Of a DNA stretch of 13,707 nt, positions 1 to 6,459 are shown piece after piece. Position numbers and translations under genes: made by a program. Origin of the DNA: an uncultured Collinsella sp. (GTDB lineage: Bacteria; Actinomycetota; Coriobacteriia; Coriobacteriales; Coriobacteriaceae). Each line of letters opens with the position of its first letter. Within the stretch, counting starts at the first letter, position 1. Under the pieces are notes generated by a model that was not told where the DNA came from, searched no databases, and saw only the letters and a program-made list of their open reading frames with translations. Location of the stretch: assembly GCA_937896835.1 (NCBI GenBank), contig CALBOJ010000019.1:1-13707 (forward strand), written 5' to 3'.

Positions 1-630
1 ATGGCAGCTGCACAGCCGCTTAAGATTCGCATGGTTGCCGGACTTGGCAACCCTGGCGAGGAATATGCCGAAACCCGCCACAACGCTGGCTTTAAGGCAA
101 TCGACGAGCTGGCCCGTCAGGCCGGTGTCACGTACTGGAAAAACCAGGCCGGCGCCGAGGTCGCACTCATCAACATCAACGATCCCGAGGAAGAGGGTGG
201 CAAGCGCCAGATCGTGCTGGTCAAGCCGCAGTCGTATATGAATACCTCGGGTGGCCCCATCTCCAAGCTCTGCCGCGAGTACAAGATCAAGGCCGAGGAG
301 CTACTCGTGATTCACGACGAGCTCGACATCCCCGCCGGTGACGTGCGCGTCAAGGTGGGCGGTGGCCACGCCGGGCACAACGGCCTGCGCTCCATCATCG
401 ACAAGATGGGCAGCCGCGACTTTAGCCGTATCCGCACCGGCATCGGCAACCCTCCCGGCAAGATGGCCGTGGCAGACTATGTGCTCAAACAGCTGCGCGC
501 CCGCGAGGCCGATGACTTCCAGGACACCTGCGCCCGCGCCGCCGACGCCGCGGGTCTCGCCATCGTGCACGGCGTGATCTATGCCCGCGACCACGTCAAC
601 GGCGCCGCCTCCGCCAACGGCAAGCACTAA
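1..630 (+). CDS. pth: Peptidyl-tRNA hydrolase
   Basis: Cytoplasmic enzyme that cleaves the ester bond of peptidyl-tRNAs that drop off ribosomes, recycling tRNA. The 209-residue product has the complete bacterial Pth signature: GLGNPG near residues 14-19 (N17), the catalytic histidine in TRHNAG (H27), KPQSYMNTSG at 75-84, HDELD at 105-109 (D106) and GGGHAGHNGLR at 120-130. E. coli Pth is slightly shorter; the extra length is a short N-terminal extension and an alanine-rich tail. The window begins exactly at this ATG, so upstream signals cannot be seen, and M11 just before VAGLGNPG is a possible alternative start. The TAA stop (628-630) is also the first three bases of a 43-bp repeat element. 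Identification is secure; the start is less so. Confidence 0.96.
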   Translation: MAAAQPLKIRMVAGLGNPGEEYAETRHNAGFKAIDELARQAGVTYWKNQAGAEVALININDPEEEGGKRQIVLVKPQSYMNTSGGPISKLCREYKIKAEELLVIHDELDIPAGDVRVKVGGGHAGHNGLRSIIDKMGSRDFSRIRTGIGNPPGKMAVADYVLKQLRAREADDFQDTCARAADAAGLAIVHGVIYARDHVNGAASANGKH

Positions 631-670
631 AACCTATCATTTAGGGACAGGTTTATTTTGGCAGGTTTTA
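628..670 (+). repeat. 43-bp hairpin element, copy 1, overlapping the pth stop codon
   Basis: The ends are inverted repeats (TAAAACCT at 628-635, AGGTTTTA at 663-670), with TAGGGACAG at 642-650 and GTTTATTTTGG at 651-661 between them. By eye 39 of 43 positions match a copy on the opposite strand at 11995-12037. A decayed third copy (about 32 of 43) lies at 793-835. Its first three bases are the pth stop codon. The core is shared with other hairpins in this window. Whether it is a REP-like mobile element or a 3'-end RNA hairpin cannot be decided from one window. Confidence 0.8.
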
Positions 671-735
671 TCTGCGGAAACGCCCCAGTTGCGGCATCAC
701 GATAAACCGCGCGCCGCCATACACGCATAGCACCC

Positions 736-786
736 CAAAGGGGGCCGGCCTCATCACAACCCGAGGCCGGCCCCCTTTGCCGTTTT
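736..786 (+). terminator. Strong GC hairpin after pth, likely terminator
   Basis: A perfect 17-bp stem pairs 736-752 with 763-779 around a 10-nt loop, with AAAG on the left side and CTTT on the right. The stem contains GGGGGCCGGCCTC. Only a broken T tract follows (TTTGCCGTTTT), so it is not textbook, but stem strength and position after pth suggest termination of pth transcription. It lies between two inverted copies of the 43-bp element. Confidence 0.65.
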
Positions 787-792
787 GCCTGA

Positions 793-835
793 TAAAACCG
801 ACCAAAATAAACCCGCCCCTATTCGGTAGGTCGAA
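793..835 (-). repeat. 43-bp hairpin element, decayed copy 2, inverted relative to copy 1
   Basis: Read on the minus strand it aligns without gaps to copy 1 over 43 positions with about 11 differences. It keeps GGGTTTATTTTGG and the terminal GGTTTTA, but the other end reads TTCGACCT instead of TAAAACCT, so the terminal pairing is mostly lost. With copy 1 it brackets the GC hairpin at 736-779. It overlaps no gene. Confidence 0.6.
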
Positions 836-893
836 GTGGATAAACCCTTTTCCCAACCGCCGAAGACACACGTAAGTGACATGTCCATGAGGG

Positions 894-899
894 TATAAT
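894..899 (+). promoter_or_regulatory. Candidate -10 box for the nfnAB operon
   Basis: A perfect TATAAT lies about 105 bases before the nfnA start in a non-coding stretch. No good -35 is found at 16-18 bp spacing. GTGACA at 876-881 is a good -35 match, but the spacer would be only 12 bp. The call rests on the -10 hexamer and context alone. Confidence 0.35.
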
Positions 900-903
900 T
901 TGC

Positions 904-941
904 ACCGTATGTCTGCACAACGCCTGTGCGCGTACGGTTTT
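904..941 (+). promoter_or_regulatory. Hairpin with T tract in the nfnA leader
   Basis: ACCGTA (904-909) pairs with TACGGT (933-938), and inside it GCACA (915-919) pairs with TGTGC (925-929). TTTTATT follows, giving a terminator-like shape. A second ACCGT/ACGGT pair (951-955 with 972-976) lies just downstream. It could stop read-through from upstream or form leader structure for nfnA. If the -10 at 894 is used, transcription would start inside this hairpin, which argues against attenuation from that promoter. Apart from the elements listed, I see nothing else in the 631-1004 gap. Confidence 0.3.
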
Positions 942-1004
942 ATTCGGGCTACCGTCCATTTCCGTGGAGGCACGGTTCGGCGGCCCTAACAAGAGAGGGG
1001 TTCT

Positions 1005-1844
1005 ATGTATAAGATCCTGGAGAAGACGCAGTTCTCGGAGAAGGTGTTCAAGTTCCGCATCGAGGCGCCTGCAATCGCCAAGCATGCGCACGCTGGACAG
1101 TTCCTCATGGTTCGCGCCAACGAGACGGGCGAGCGCGTCCCGTTTACCCTGGCCGGCTGGAACGGTGACGAGGGCTGGGTCGAGTTCATCTTCATGGTGA
1201 TCGGCAAGACCACCGAGATGCTTTCCACCTACGAGGCCGGCGAGTCGCTGCGCGATGTCGTGGGCCCGCTGGGCGTTCCCACCGAAATGGCCGAGGGCCC
1301 CTGTGCCGTCATTGGCGGCGGCGTCGGCCTGGCAATTGCCTTCCCGGTCGCCAAGCACCTGGTCGAGACCGGTCACGAGGTGCACGCCATCATGGGCGCC
1401 CGCACCAAGGACCTCCTGCTCATGGAGGACCAGTTCCGCGAGCTCCTCGACGAGGACCACATCCACATCACCACCGACGACGGCTCCTACGGCGAGCAGG
1501 GCGTTGTCACCGCTCCGCTGGAGCGCCTGCTGCAGGACAAGGCCGTGAGCCAGGTCTTCTGCGTCGGCCCCGTTCCGATGATGAAGTTCTCGACCCTCAC
1601 CGCCCAGAAGTACGACACCCCCATCACCGCGTCGCTCAACCCCATCATGGTTGACGGAACCGGCATGTGCGGCTGCTGCCGCGTCGAGGTGGGCGGCGTG
1701 ACCAAGTTCGCTTGCGTCGACGGCCCCGACTTCGATGCCACCCTGGTCGACTGGGATGACCTTCGTGCCCGCCAGGCCGCTTACCGTTCCGAAGAGGGCG
1801 AGTCCCTCAAGGCCTATGAGGAAAAGAGCTGCGCATGCCACTAG
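1005..1844 (+). CDS. nfnA: NfnA-type FAD / [2Fe-2S] subunit of NADH-dependent ferredoxin:NADP+ oxidoreductase
   Basis: Small subunit of the cytoplasmic electron-bifurcating transhydrogenase that couples NADPH oxidation to reduction of NAD+ and ferredoxin, and the reverse. The 279-residue protein has a ferredoxin-reductase-like fold: the FAD motif RVPFTL at 44-49, the NAD-binding IGGGVG at 103-108, and a C-terminal cluster site. The cluster site reads D217, C222, C225 and C237; in PyrK of dihydroorotate dehydrogenase the first position is cysteine, while Asp is characteristic of NfnA. An extra cysteine, C224, lies between two ligands. The Shine-Dalgarno GAGAGGGG ends 4 nt before the ATG. The 3' end overlaps nfnB by 10 nt, suggesting translational coupling. 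Automatic annotation may call it a sulfide dehydrogenase or dihydroorotate dehydrogenase electron-transfer subunit; the partner gene favours NfnA. Confidence 0.88.
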   Translation: MYKILEKTQFSEKVFKFRIEAPAIAKHAHAGQFLMVRANETGERVPFTLAGWNGDEGWVEFIFMVIGKTTEMLSTYEAGESLRDVVGPLGVPTEMAEGPCAVIGGGVGLAIAFPVAKHLVETGHEVHAIMGARTKDLLLMEDQFRELLDEDHIHITTDDGSYGEQGVVTAPLERLLQDKAVSQVFCVGPVPMMKFSTLTAQKYDTPITASLNPIMVDGTGMCGCCRVEVGGVTKFACVDGPDFDATLVDWDDLRARQAAYRSEEGESLKAYEEKSCACH

Positions 1845-3244
1845 TTAACGGTCGTTTCGTTGCCGATATGAAGTCGCCCCGCACCCCCGATAACGAGGAG
1901 CCGGCTGCCGAGCGCGCCTGCGACTTCCGCCCCGTCGACAAGGGCTTCACCGAGGAGATGGCGCTGGCCGAGGCCGAGCGCTGCCTCAACTGCAAGAAGC
2001 CGTTCTGTGTTGAGGGCTGCCCCGTCAACATCAACATTCCCCGCTTTATCGAGCAGATCCGCGCGAAGGACTTCGGCGGCGCTCTCGATACCATTCGCGA
2101 GGACTCCATGCTTCCCGCCATCTGCGGCCGCGTCTGCCCGCAGGAGAACCAGTGCGAGGGCAAGTGCATCCGTGGCAAGAAGTCCGAGCCCGTGGCCATC
2201 GGCCAGCTCGAGCGCTTCTTGGGCGACCGCCCCGAGCTCGCCTCCACGCCCAAGATGGCCCCCAAGAACGGCAAGAAGGTCGCTGTCGTCGGCTCCGGCC
2301 CGTCCGGCATCACCTGCGCCGGCGAGCTCGCCCGTAACGGTTTTGACGTTACCGTCTTCGAGGCATTCTTCACCGGCGGCGGCGTGCTGGTCTACGGCAT
2401 CCCCGAGTTCCGTCTGCCCAAGGCAGTCGTCAAGCGCGAGATTGACGGCCTGGAGGACATGGGCGTCAAGTTTGAGTACAATTCCGTCGTGGGCAATATG
2501 GCCACGGCCGAGGAGCTGTTCGAGCAGGGCTTCGACGCCATCTACGTGGCGACCGGCGCAGGCCTGCCCAAGTTCCTCAACGTCCCCGGCGAGAACCTGC
2601 CCAACGTCTTCTTCGCTAACGAGTACCTCACCCGCGTGAACCTGATGAAGGCCAACAAGTTCCCCGAGTACGACACCCCCACCAAGCACGGCAAGAACGT
2701 CGTCGTCTTTGGTGGCGGCAACGTGGCTATGGACGCCGTCCGTACCGCCAAGCGCCTGGGCGCCGAGCACGCCATCATCGCCTACCGTCGTACCGAGGAC
2801 GAGATGCCCTGCCGTCGCGCCGAGCTGCACCATGCTAAGGCCGAGGGCGTCGAGGTTCTGCCGCTCGTCTCCCCGCTCGAGTTTGTCGCTGGCGAGGACG
2901 GCTCCGTGTGCGCCGTCAAGGTCCAGAAGATGGAGCTCGGCGAGCCCGACGAGTCCGGTCGTCGTCGCCCGGTGCCCATCGAGGGCGCCATCGAGGAGAT
3001 CCCCTGCGACGTCGCTATTTCGGCTATCGGCACCAACGCCAACCCCTTCGCTGCCAAGATCGGCGGCAAGATGGAGCTCAACAAGTGGGGCTACATCGTT
3101 GCCGACGAGGAGACCGGCCAGACCACCGATCCCCGCATCTGGGCCGGCGGCGACATCGTCACCGGTGCCGCTACGGTCATTCTGGCGATGGGCGCCGGCA
3201 AGAAGGCCGCCGCTTCCATCACCAAGAGCCTGCTGGGCGAGTAA
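1835..3244 (+). CDS. nfnB: NfnB-type NADPH-binding Fe-S flavoprotein (GltD-like large subunit)
   Basis: Large subunit of the transhydrogenase, the NADPH site and the predicted site of bifurcation. In the 469 residues, an N-terminal Fe-S domain carries C50, C53, C58, C62 and C97, C101, C107, C111, the usual eight cysteines for two [4Fe-4S] clusters. An FAD Rossmann motif GSGPSG follows at 153-158, then a second dinucleotide motif FGGGN at 292-296 for NADPH, and the terminal FAD-binding AGGDIVTGA at about 437-445. The family is often annotated glutamate synthase small subunit (gltA/gltD). The neighbouring NfnA and the absence of a glutamate synthase large subunit here make NfnB the better reading. 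It starts inside nfnA (10-nt overlap) with GAGG about 13 nt upstream, and ends before a strong terminator. Confidence 0.88.
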   Translation: MPLVNGRFVADMKSPRTPDNEEPAAERACDFRPVDKGFTEEMALAEAERCLNCKKPFCVEGCPVNINIPRFIEQIRAKDFGGALDTIREDSMLPAICGRVCPQENQCEGKCIRGKKSEPVAIGQLERFLGDRPELASTPKMAPKNGKKVAVVGSGPSGITCAGELARNGFDVTVFEAFFTGGGVLVYGIPEFRLPKAVVKREIDGLEDMGVKFEYNSVVGNMATAEELFEQGFDAIYVATGAGLPKFLNVPGENLPNVFFANEYLTRVNLMKANKFPEYDTPTKHGKNVVVFGGGNVAMDAVRTAKRLGAEHAIIAYRRTEDEMPCRRAELHHAKAEGVEVLPLVSPLEFVAGEDGSVCAVKVQKMELGEPDESGRRRPVPIEGAIEEIPCDVAISAIGTNANPFAAKIGGKMELNKWGYIVADEETGQTTDPRIWAGGDIVTGAATVILAMGAGKKAAASITKSLLGE

Positions 3245-3272
3245 TCACCCACAGCGCTAGCCATCAAACGGC

Positions 3273-3310
3273 AAAGTCCCCGTCGAGCACACGCCCGGCG
3301 GGGACTTTTT
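3273..3310 (+). terminator. Intrinsic terminator of the nfnAB operon
   Basis: A perfect 10-bp stem (AAAGTCCCCG at 3273-3282 with CGGGGACTTT at 3299-3308) is followed by T residues through 3310. It begins 29 nt after the nfnB stop. The A-run on the left arm gives a T-run on the minus strand too, so it may also catch transcription arriving from the other side. Confidence 0.85.
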
Positions 3311-3328
3311 CTATGCCAGACCCCAGAT

Positions 3329-3359
3329 CACCACAAAGGAGACAGGCACCTTTGTGGTG
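3329..3359. repeat. Short perfect hairpin with AGACAGGCA loop
   Basis: An 11-bp perfect stem (CACCACAAAGG at 3329-3339, CCTTTGTGGTG at 3349-3359) encloses the 9-nt loop AGACAGGCA. It begins 11 nt beyond the stop codon of the minus-strand gene at 3371 and about 20 nt after the nfnB terminator. No T tract follows on either strand, so it is not an obvious terminator. The GACAGG in the loop resembles the core of the other hairpin units in this window. Confidence 0.6.
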
Positions 3360-3370
3360 GTTTTGGTCGG

Positions 3371-3994
3371 TTAGTCTTCGAGCTGCGCTACTTTGTAGCG
3401 GTAGGCAGCGGCGATAACGTCTTTGCAGCCCTCGCGGCCCAGCTTGGCGCGGTTGACGACGATGTCCTTACCGCTCGTCATCTTCCACTTTCCGGCACTG
3501 TAGCGCTTATAGAACGCCTCGCGCGCCTTCTGCTGCTGCTTGACCAGCTTGGCGCCCTTCTTTTTATTAAGGCCACGCTTCTTGCGCACAATCTCGACGC
3601 GGTCCTCAAAAGGAGCGGTCACCAATACGGCAATGTGGTTGGGGTTGTTACGCAGCAGGTAATCGGACAGGCGGCCTTCGATAATGCAGCTCTCGGTCTC
3701 GCCCAGGTCCAAAATCACCTGGCTCATCTTCTGGAACAACTTGTCCGAGTACGAACGCGCGTCGTAGCGGTCGGGCAGGAACGCCATGTTCTCCACGGCC
3801 AGACGCTCGTCGTAGGCGGCCATCTTGTCGAGCGACTCGCCCGCGCGCAGCGACGCACGTACCAGCAGCTCGTTATCGTACAGCGGAATCCCCAACTCGT
3901 CGGCAAGCATGCGACCAATCTCGTGGCCCTCGGCGCCAAAGTCGCGCGCGATGGTAATGACCACAGGATTCTTCTTATTCTCCAGATCGCTCAT
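3371..3994 (-). CDS. Cytidylate-kinase-like P-loop protein
   Basis: The 207-residue protein belongs to the cytidylate-kinase-like family (PF13189 type), cytoplasmic P-loop proteins whose true substrate is mostly unknown. The start fits the family: VVITIARDFG at about 11-20, then GHEIGRMLADELGIPLYDNE, matching the usual pattern of a phosphate-binding loop, an IG-x-x-LA helix and a PFYDKE-like segment. The loop reads GAEGH (20-24), where many relatives have GSGGR, so nucleotide binding may be altered. A Lys-rich stretch in the middle (RKKRGLNKKKGAK) and KRYSAGKW correspond to the lid region. The last third is family-like. The Shine-Dalgarno AAAGGA lies 6 nt before the ATG. It appears to be a single-gene unit, separated from the ABC operon by a 106-bp palindrome. 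It should not be named cmk. Confidence 0.8.
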   Translation of the reverse strand: MSDLENKKNPVVITIARDFGAEGHEIGRMLADELGIPLYDNELLVRASLRAGESLDKMAAYDERLAVENMAFLPDRYDARSYSDKLFQKMSQVILDLGETESCIIEGRLSDYLLRNNPNHIAVLVTAPFEDRVEIVRKKRGLNKKKGAKLVKQQQKAREAFYKRYSAGKWKMTSGKDIVVNRAKLGREGCKDVIAAAYRYKVAQLED

Positions 3995-4055
3995 CGCGAT
4001 TCCTTTCTAACAAATGAGAAAAGGGCTGTTTATCTCTTATTCCCACGATACCGTA

Positions 4056-4161
4056 CCTGGGTTTTCCTGGTGCCCAAGATTGGCCTGAAAGAGGAGCGAC
4101 GCGTACTTTGGTACGCGAGCGACGGTTTGAAGGCCAAGGTTGGGTGCCAGGGAAAGCCAGG
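4056..4161. repeat. 106-bp imperfect palindrome directly after the permease stop codon
   Basis: Positions i and 8217-i are complementary without gaps for most of the length. In the outer 35 positions of each arm (4056-4090 with 4127-4161), 27 are Watson-Crick pairs and 3 are G-T. The tip GCGTAC-TTTG-GTACGC (4101-4116) is a perfect 6-bp hairpin. Between tip and outer arms the symmetry breaks, and GAGCGAC occurs instead as a direct repeat (4093-4099 and 4117-4123). The last base touches the stop codon of the minus-strand permease gene (4162-4164). No long T run follows on the minus strand. It could be a 3'-end stabilising or terminating hairpin, or a small non-autonomous mobile repeat. Confidence 0.75.
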
Positions 4162-4800
4162 CTATGCGGCTACGATGCGGCGTTGGTAAGCTCGGACCAG
4201 CAGCGAGATACCAAAGTTGAGCACAAAGTACATCGCAAACACCAGGCCGTAGAGCATAAGCACCTGCGACAGGTCGATTGCGTGGGCCATCACGACGTTT
4301 GCCGTGTACATGAGCTCGGCCACGTTAATACCCGAAAGATACGAGCTGTCCTTGATGACGGTCGTGCACTGGCTAAACAGCGCCGGAATGATCGTCTTAA
4401 ACGTCTGCGGCAGAATGATGTAGCGCATGGTGGCAAAGAAGCCAAAGCCCTGGCTCTGCGCTGCCTCAAACTGGCCGCGCGGAATCGAGTTGAGGCCGCC
4501 GCGCACAATCTCGGCCATAACAGCGCTGGTAAACAGCGTAAAGGCGATGGTCGAAATCACAATGTCCAAACCCTGCACCGTAAAGTAGATAAACAGGATC
4601 CACAGCAGGTTCGGCGTGCAGCGGAACAGCTCGATATAGGCGCTCACCAAAATACGGAACGGACGGGGCGCATAGCTCTTAACGAGCGCCAGCACCGTGC
4701 CAAAGATGAGCGAGAAAAAGATCGACAGTACCGAGATCTCAATGGTCTTAACAAAGCCGCCCCAAATGTAGAGCAGGTTGGTCGCGTTGAAGATTTCCAT
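4162..4800 (-). CDS. Polar amino-acid ABC transporter permease (second of two)
   Basis: Inner-membrane permease of the HisM/HisQ family, 212 residues, with about five hydrophobic membrane segments, the first at residues 15-40. The cytoplasmic EAA loop that docks on the ATPase is clear: IVRGGLNSIPRGQFEAAQSQ followed by GF and then ILPQTFKTIIPAL. It starts 3 nt after the stop of the other permease gene, with GAGGA as Shine-Dalgarno inside that gene's end, so the two are co-translated. With its partner at 4804-5550 it probably forms a heterodimeric channel. It is the last gene of the operon. Confidence 0.92.
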   Translation of the reverse strand: MEIFNATNLLYIWGGFVKTIEISVLSIFFSLIFGTVLALVKSYAPRPFRILVSAYIELFRCTPNLLWILFIYFTVQGLDIVISTIAFTLFTSAVMAEIVRGGLNSIPRGQFEAAQSQGFGFFATMRYIILPQTFKTIIPALFSQCTTVIKDSSYLSGINVAELMYTANVVMAHAIDLSQVLMLYGLVFAMYFVLNFGISLLVRAYQRRIVAA

Positions 4801-4803
4801 GCG

Positions 4804-5550
4804 CTAGGCCTCCTCTACGTTGTCGAGTCCCAGCTCGGCCAGGCTCACGCCGCGCGGACGCTCCTTGGAGCGGCGCTCGAGCCACTGCACCAGCATGGCG
4901 AGCGGAAAGCAGATGATGAAATACATAAGGCAGCAGACGATGTATCCCTGCAGGTACCCGTACAGACTCACAAAGTTGTCGGAACGGTACATAAGGTCGC
5001 CGCCGGCCACAAGCGCCAGCACCGACGTGTTCTTGACTAGGTTGAGTGCCTGGTTACACAGCGGCGGCAGAATGATCTTGAACGTCTGGGGCAGCACGAT
5101 GTACCAGTAGGCCTGCGCACGGGTGAAGCCCTGGCTCTGGGCCGCCTCCATCTGACCGCGCGGAACCGCCTCGATACCGGTGCGGATGACCTCGGAAATG
5201 TAGGCCGCGTGATACAGGCCCACACCCAAGAAGCCCAGCACGAACGGCGCAATGCGCACCGGCTGGTCGGCACCGGTTATGGCCTGCAAAAACTGCGGAC
5301 CGGCCATGTACATAAAGAGCACCTGCACGGGCAACGGGGTGTTCTGGTAAAACTCCACGTACACGCGGCTTATGGCGCGCAGCACGCGCGAGCGAGTGGT
5401 AGAGAACACGCCCAGCAGCGTGCCCAGCACCAGCGACAGCAGCAGGCCGGCAACGACCACTTGCAGCGTCACGCCAAAGCCCTCCCAGAAGGGCCCCATG
5501 TTTTGAAATGTCGTCGACCAACGGTCGGCGTCAAATAATCCTTCGAGCAT
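4804..5550 (-). CDS. Polar amino-acid ABC transporter permease (first of two)
   Basis: 248-residue HisM-type permease starting MLEGLFDADRW, with several membrane segments and the EAA loop TGIEAVPRGQMEAAQSQGF followed by VLPQTFKIILPPL. The start at 5550 is chosen because AAGGAAGGA lies about 5 nt upstream. The open frame continues upstream to 5619, but that longer version would overlap the binding-protein gene (stop at 5576) and has no visible ribosome site. The EAA loop closely resembles that of the second permease, as expected for paralogous partners. The C-terminus carries a short acidic cytoplasmic tail (LAELGLDNVEEA). Confidence 0.92.
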   Translation of the reverse strand: MLEGLFDADRWSTTFQNMGPFWEGFGVTLQVVVAGLLLSLVLGTLLGVFSTTRSRVLRAISRVYVEFYQNTPLPVQVLFMYMAGPQFLQAITGADQPVRIAPFVLGFLGVGLYHAAYISEVIRTGIEAVPRGQMEAAQSQGFTRAQAYWYIVLPQTFKIILPPLCNQALNLVKNTSVLALVAGGDLMYRSDNFVSLYGYLQGYIVCCLMYFIICFPLAMLVQWLERRSKERPRGVSLAELGLDNVEEA

Positions 5551-5575
5551 TTGATTCCTTCCTTGGACGATGCGC

Positions 5576-6454
5576 CTATACAAGACCCCAGGTCTTGACC
5601 TCTTGGTCGAGCCAGCCATCGGCCAGGCGATCGCAAATCACCTGATCGACCACGGCCGAAAGGTCGCAGTCCTTCTTGGTCGCCACGCCGTAGCCCTGCT
5701 CGCCAAACTTGACCTCGGGCTGCAGCAGCTCGACGGTCTCGTTCATATAGCCGGCCAGCGTGGAGCGGTCCATGGCAAAGACGTCGATATTGCCGGCGTC
5801 GAGCGAACTCTTGATGATGGGGTAGCCGCTAAAGGCCCTAAACTCGGGCTTACAGGTAAAGCCGTTGTCCTTGATCATCTGCTCGATCAGGCCCTGCGTG
5901 GTGGCACCCTGGCTCACGCCGATGACCTTGCCGTCCAGGTCCTCAATCGAGGTAAAACCCGAACGCTTCTTGACCATGAGTCCCACGTAGTCGGTGCGAT
6001 ACGGCGTCGAGAAATCCCAGCTCTTCTTGCGCTCGTCGGTGATGGTGTAGGTTGCCGCGACCACGTCGAGCTGGCCGTTATCGATCAGCGGGCCGCGCGT
6101 CTTGGGCGTTACATCGGTAAACTCGACCAGCTCCTGGGCGCGGGCCTCCTTGTAGCTCACGCCAAAGACGGCAGCGGCGATTTGGTAGCACAAATCGACT
6201 TCCATGCCCTCAAAGCGACCCTTGGCGGTGTCGTAATAACCGTAGCCGGGAACGTCTTTCTTGACGCCGGCGTTCAGGTGGCCACGCGACTTGATGGCCG
6301 CAAGCTTGGACCCCTTGTCGGAGGCCTCGCCGCTGGTGGAGTTGCCGCAACCGGTGAGCGCAGTCCCCGTCAGCGCGAGCATGCCAGCGCCCGCCAGCTG
6401 CAAAAAGTGACGGCGCGACACGGCCGCCCTCGTCATATCCGTCATGTCCATCAC
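5576..6454 (-). CDS. Family 3 amino-acid-binding lipoprotein of the ABC importer
   Basis: Extracellular solute receptor, 292 residues. The N-terminus has a twin-arginine motif SRRHFLQLAGAG (13-24) and the lipobox ALTGC with C36, so it is probably exported folded by Tat and lipid-anchored. The mature part shows the family 3 layout: RGHLNAGV, a GMEVDL-like segment, and TPKTRGPLIDNGQLDVVAAT with ITDERKKSWDFSTPY. The TPKTRG and ITDER parts resemble glutamate/aspartate-type binding proteins, so acidic amino acids are the best guess; the substrate is inference. The frame opens with GTG at 6454, and ATG codons follow at 6451 and 6445. The ATG at 6445 has GGTGATGG just upstream, so the exact start is uncertain. 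Spacing to the ATPase stop is about 5 nt. Confidence 0.92.
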   Translation of the reverse strand: MMDMTDMTRAAVSRRHFLQLAGAGMLALTGTALTGCGNSTSGEASDKGSKLAAIKSRGHLNAGVKKDVPGYGYYDTAKGRFEGMEVDLCYQIAAAVFGVSYKEARAQELVEFTDVTPKTRGPLIDNGQLDVVAATYTITDERKKSWDFSTPYRTDYVGLMVKKRSGFTSIEDLDGKVIGVSQGATTQGLIEQMIKDNGFTCKPEFRAFSGYPIIKSSLDAGNIDVFAMDRSTLAGYMNETVELLQPEVKFGEQGYGVATKKDCDLSAVVDQVICDRLADGWLDQEVKTWGLV

Positions 6455-6459
6455 CGCGC

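Noticed and set aside
668..973. 101-codon minus-strand frame in the pth-nfnA gap
   Set aside because: It consists of the repeat copy, the GC hairpin and the leader; it has no ribosome site or domain.
819..1841. 340-codon open frame antisense to nfnA
   Set aside because: It mirrors nfnA in a GC-rich genome, has low-complexity Ala/Gly/Leu/His-rich translation and no recognisable family.
1835..3244. Glutamate synthase small subunit (gltD)
   Set aside because: The motifs are shared, but NfnA overlaps upstream and no glutamate synthase large subunit is present, so NfnB fits better.
4108..5040. 310-codon plus-strand frame across the permeases
   Set aside because: It runs through the 106-bp palindrome and antisense to two clear membrane proteins; the His/Gln/Arg-rich translation is typical of a shadow frame.
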